Shown here in pieces: positions 63,676-64,000 of a stretch of 64,000 bases of DNA (positions within the stretch are counted from its first letter, which is position 1; the number at the start of each line of letters is the position of its first letter). Source of the stretch: CAYJPV01 sp964372095 (GTDB lineage Bacteria > Acidobacteriota > Vicinamibacteria > Vicinamibacterales > JAKQTR01). Where the stretch lies: NCBI GenBank assembly GCA_964372095.1, contig CAYJPV010000005.1, positions 124,001 through 188,000 of the forward strand, read 5' to 3'. Both the position numbers and the translations under genes were made by a program. Under the pieces are notes generated by a model. That model was not told the origin of the DNA. It made no database searches and saw only the letters and a program-made list of their open reading frames with translations.

Positions 63676-64000
63676 TCAGTGGCGCGGCTGCTCGCCGAAG
63701 ACTTCAGCCTCAAACCGGCTGAGCGACGCCCCGCGCTGCCAGGCGTCGGCAGGCAACCCGGCCTTGCGGCATGTCTGTGCGAGGAACGTCTGGCGATCCC
63801 AGTGATGCTCGGTGGCCACCTGCGGCAGCAGGAGCCCCTTGTGCCACTGCTGTTCCACGATCAGGCCGTGGCGGCCAACCTCGATGAGCTCCACGTCCGT
63901 GACGGGCTCGATGCCGGCCAGCACGGAAATCTCGATGTGCAACTCCGGCACCTCGGCGGGTGTCACGGGAGCAAAACGCGGGTCCTCGACCGCGGCTGCC
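63676..64000 (-). CDS. AMMECR1-domain protein, 5'-truncated by window edge
   Basis: The frame is open to the window end, giving at least 107 residues: VEDPRFAPVTPAEVPEL, HIEISVLAGIEPVTDVELIE, GRHGLIVEQQWHKGLLLPQVA, HHWDRQTFLAQTCRKAGLP, typical of the C-terminal part of AMMECR1 domains (AmmeMemoRadiSam protein A). Function is unknown; in other genomes it travels with Memo-like and radical-SAM genes, which would lie beyond the window. Confidence 0.85.
   Translation of the reverse strand, partial: AAAVEDPRFAPVTPAEVPELHIEISVLAGIEPVTDVELIEVGRHGLIVEQQWHKGLLLPQVATEHHWDRQTFLAQTCRKAGLPADAWQRGASLSRFEAEVFGEQPRH

Overview
The window is a high-GC scaffold from a Gram-negative bacterium. It carries lipid A genes (lpxB, lpxD), many signal peptides and outer-membrane barrels. 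High GC, GTG/TTG starts, several families I associate with Acidobacteriota, and the repeat content suggest a Vicinamibacteria-like acidobacterium, probably metagenome-assembled because there is a 10-N gap at 40207-40216. That placement is inference; no rRNA or other phylogenetic marker is present.

Layout. 1-7.1 kb: 3' part of a polyphosphate:AMP phosphotransferase gene, an S9 peptidase, a cytochrome c/barrel protein and a pentaheme cytochrome. 7.1-14.7 kb: a chemoreceptor, a Cache sensor, a barrel protein, then a minus-strand run rrf2-flbD-motA-motB-tauE-DUF3592. 15.1-33.2 kb: one long plus-strand cluster, hdrC-hdrB-hdrA(N half)-three regulatory or unknown genes-nuoE-[2Fe-2S] protein-nuoF-hoxU/hdrA(C half) fusion-mvhD-mvhG-mvhA-maturation protease-histidine kinase-sigma54 regulator-dual receiver protein. 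33.3-46.8 kb: epimerase, M48 and M49-like peptidases, metG, sugar dehydrogenase and alpha-L-fucosidase. 46.9-50.2 kb: mazEF, dinB-like, hicBA and a mutS-like gene separated by attC-like sites, with no integrase in view. 50.7-64 kb: queG, acnA, a matrixin operon, lpxB, two M16 peptidases, lpxD and an AMMECR1 gene cut by the window end.

The central system is a group 3c [NiFe]-hydrogenase joined to heterodisulfide-reductase-like HdrABC and a NuoE/NuoF/HoxU NADH-oxidising module. The parts fit a soluble flavin-based electron-bifurcating complex coupling H2, NAD(H), a disulfide-type acceptor and perhaps ferredoxin. HdrA is split inside its inserted ferredoxin domain. Its N half is a separate gene, and its C half is fused to a HoxU-like protein more than 5 kb downstream. 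An Rrf2 regulator is divergent to the cluster, and two matching 9-5-9 operator candidates lie in the shared promoter region.

The second striking feature is a set of intergenic arrays of 7-bp units with different unit sequences. Most start exactly at the stop codon of the preceding gene, on either strand, and stay in one 7-nt register for up to 23 units.
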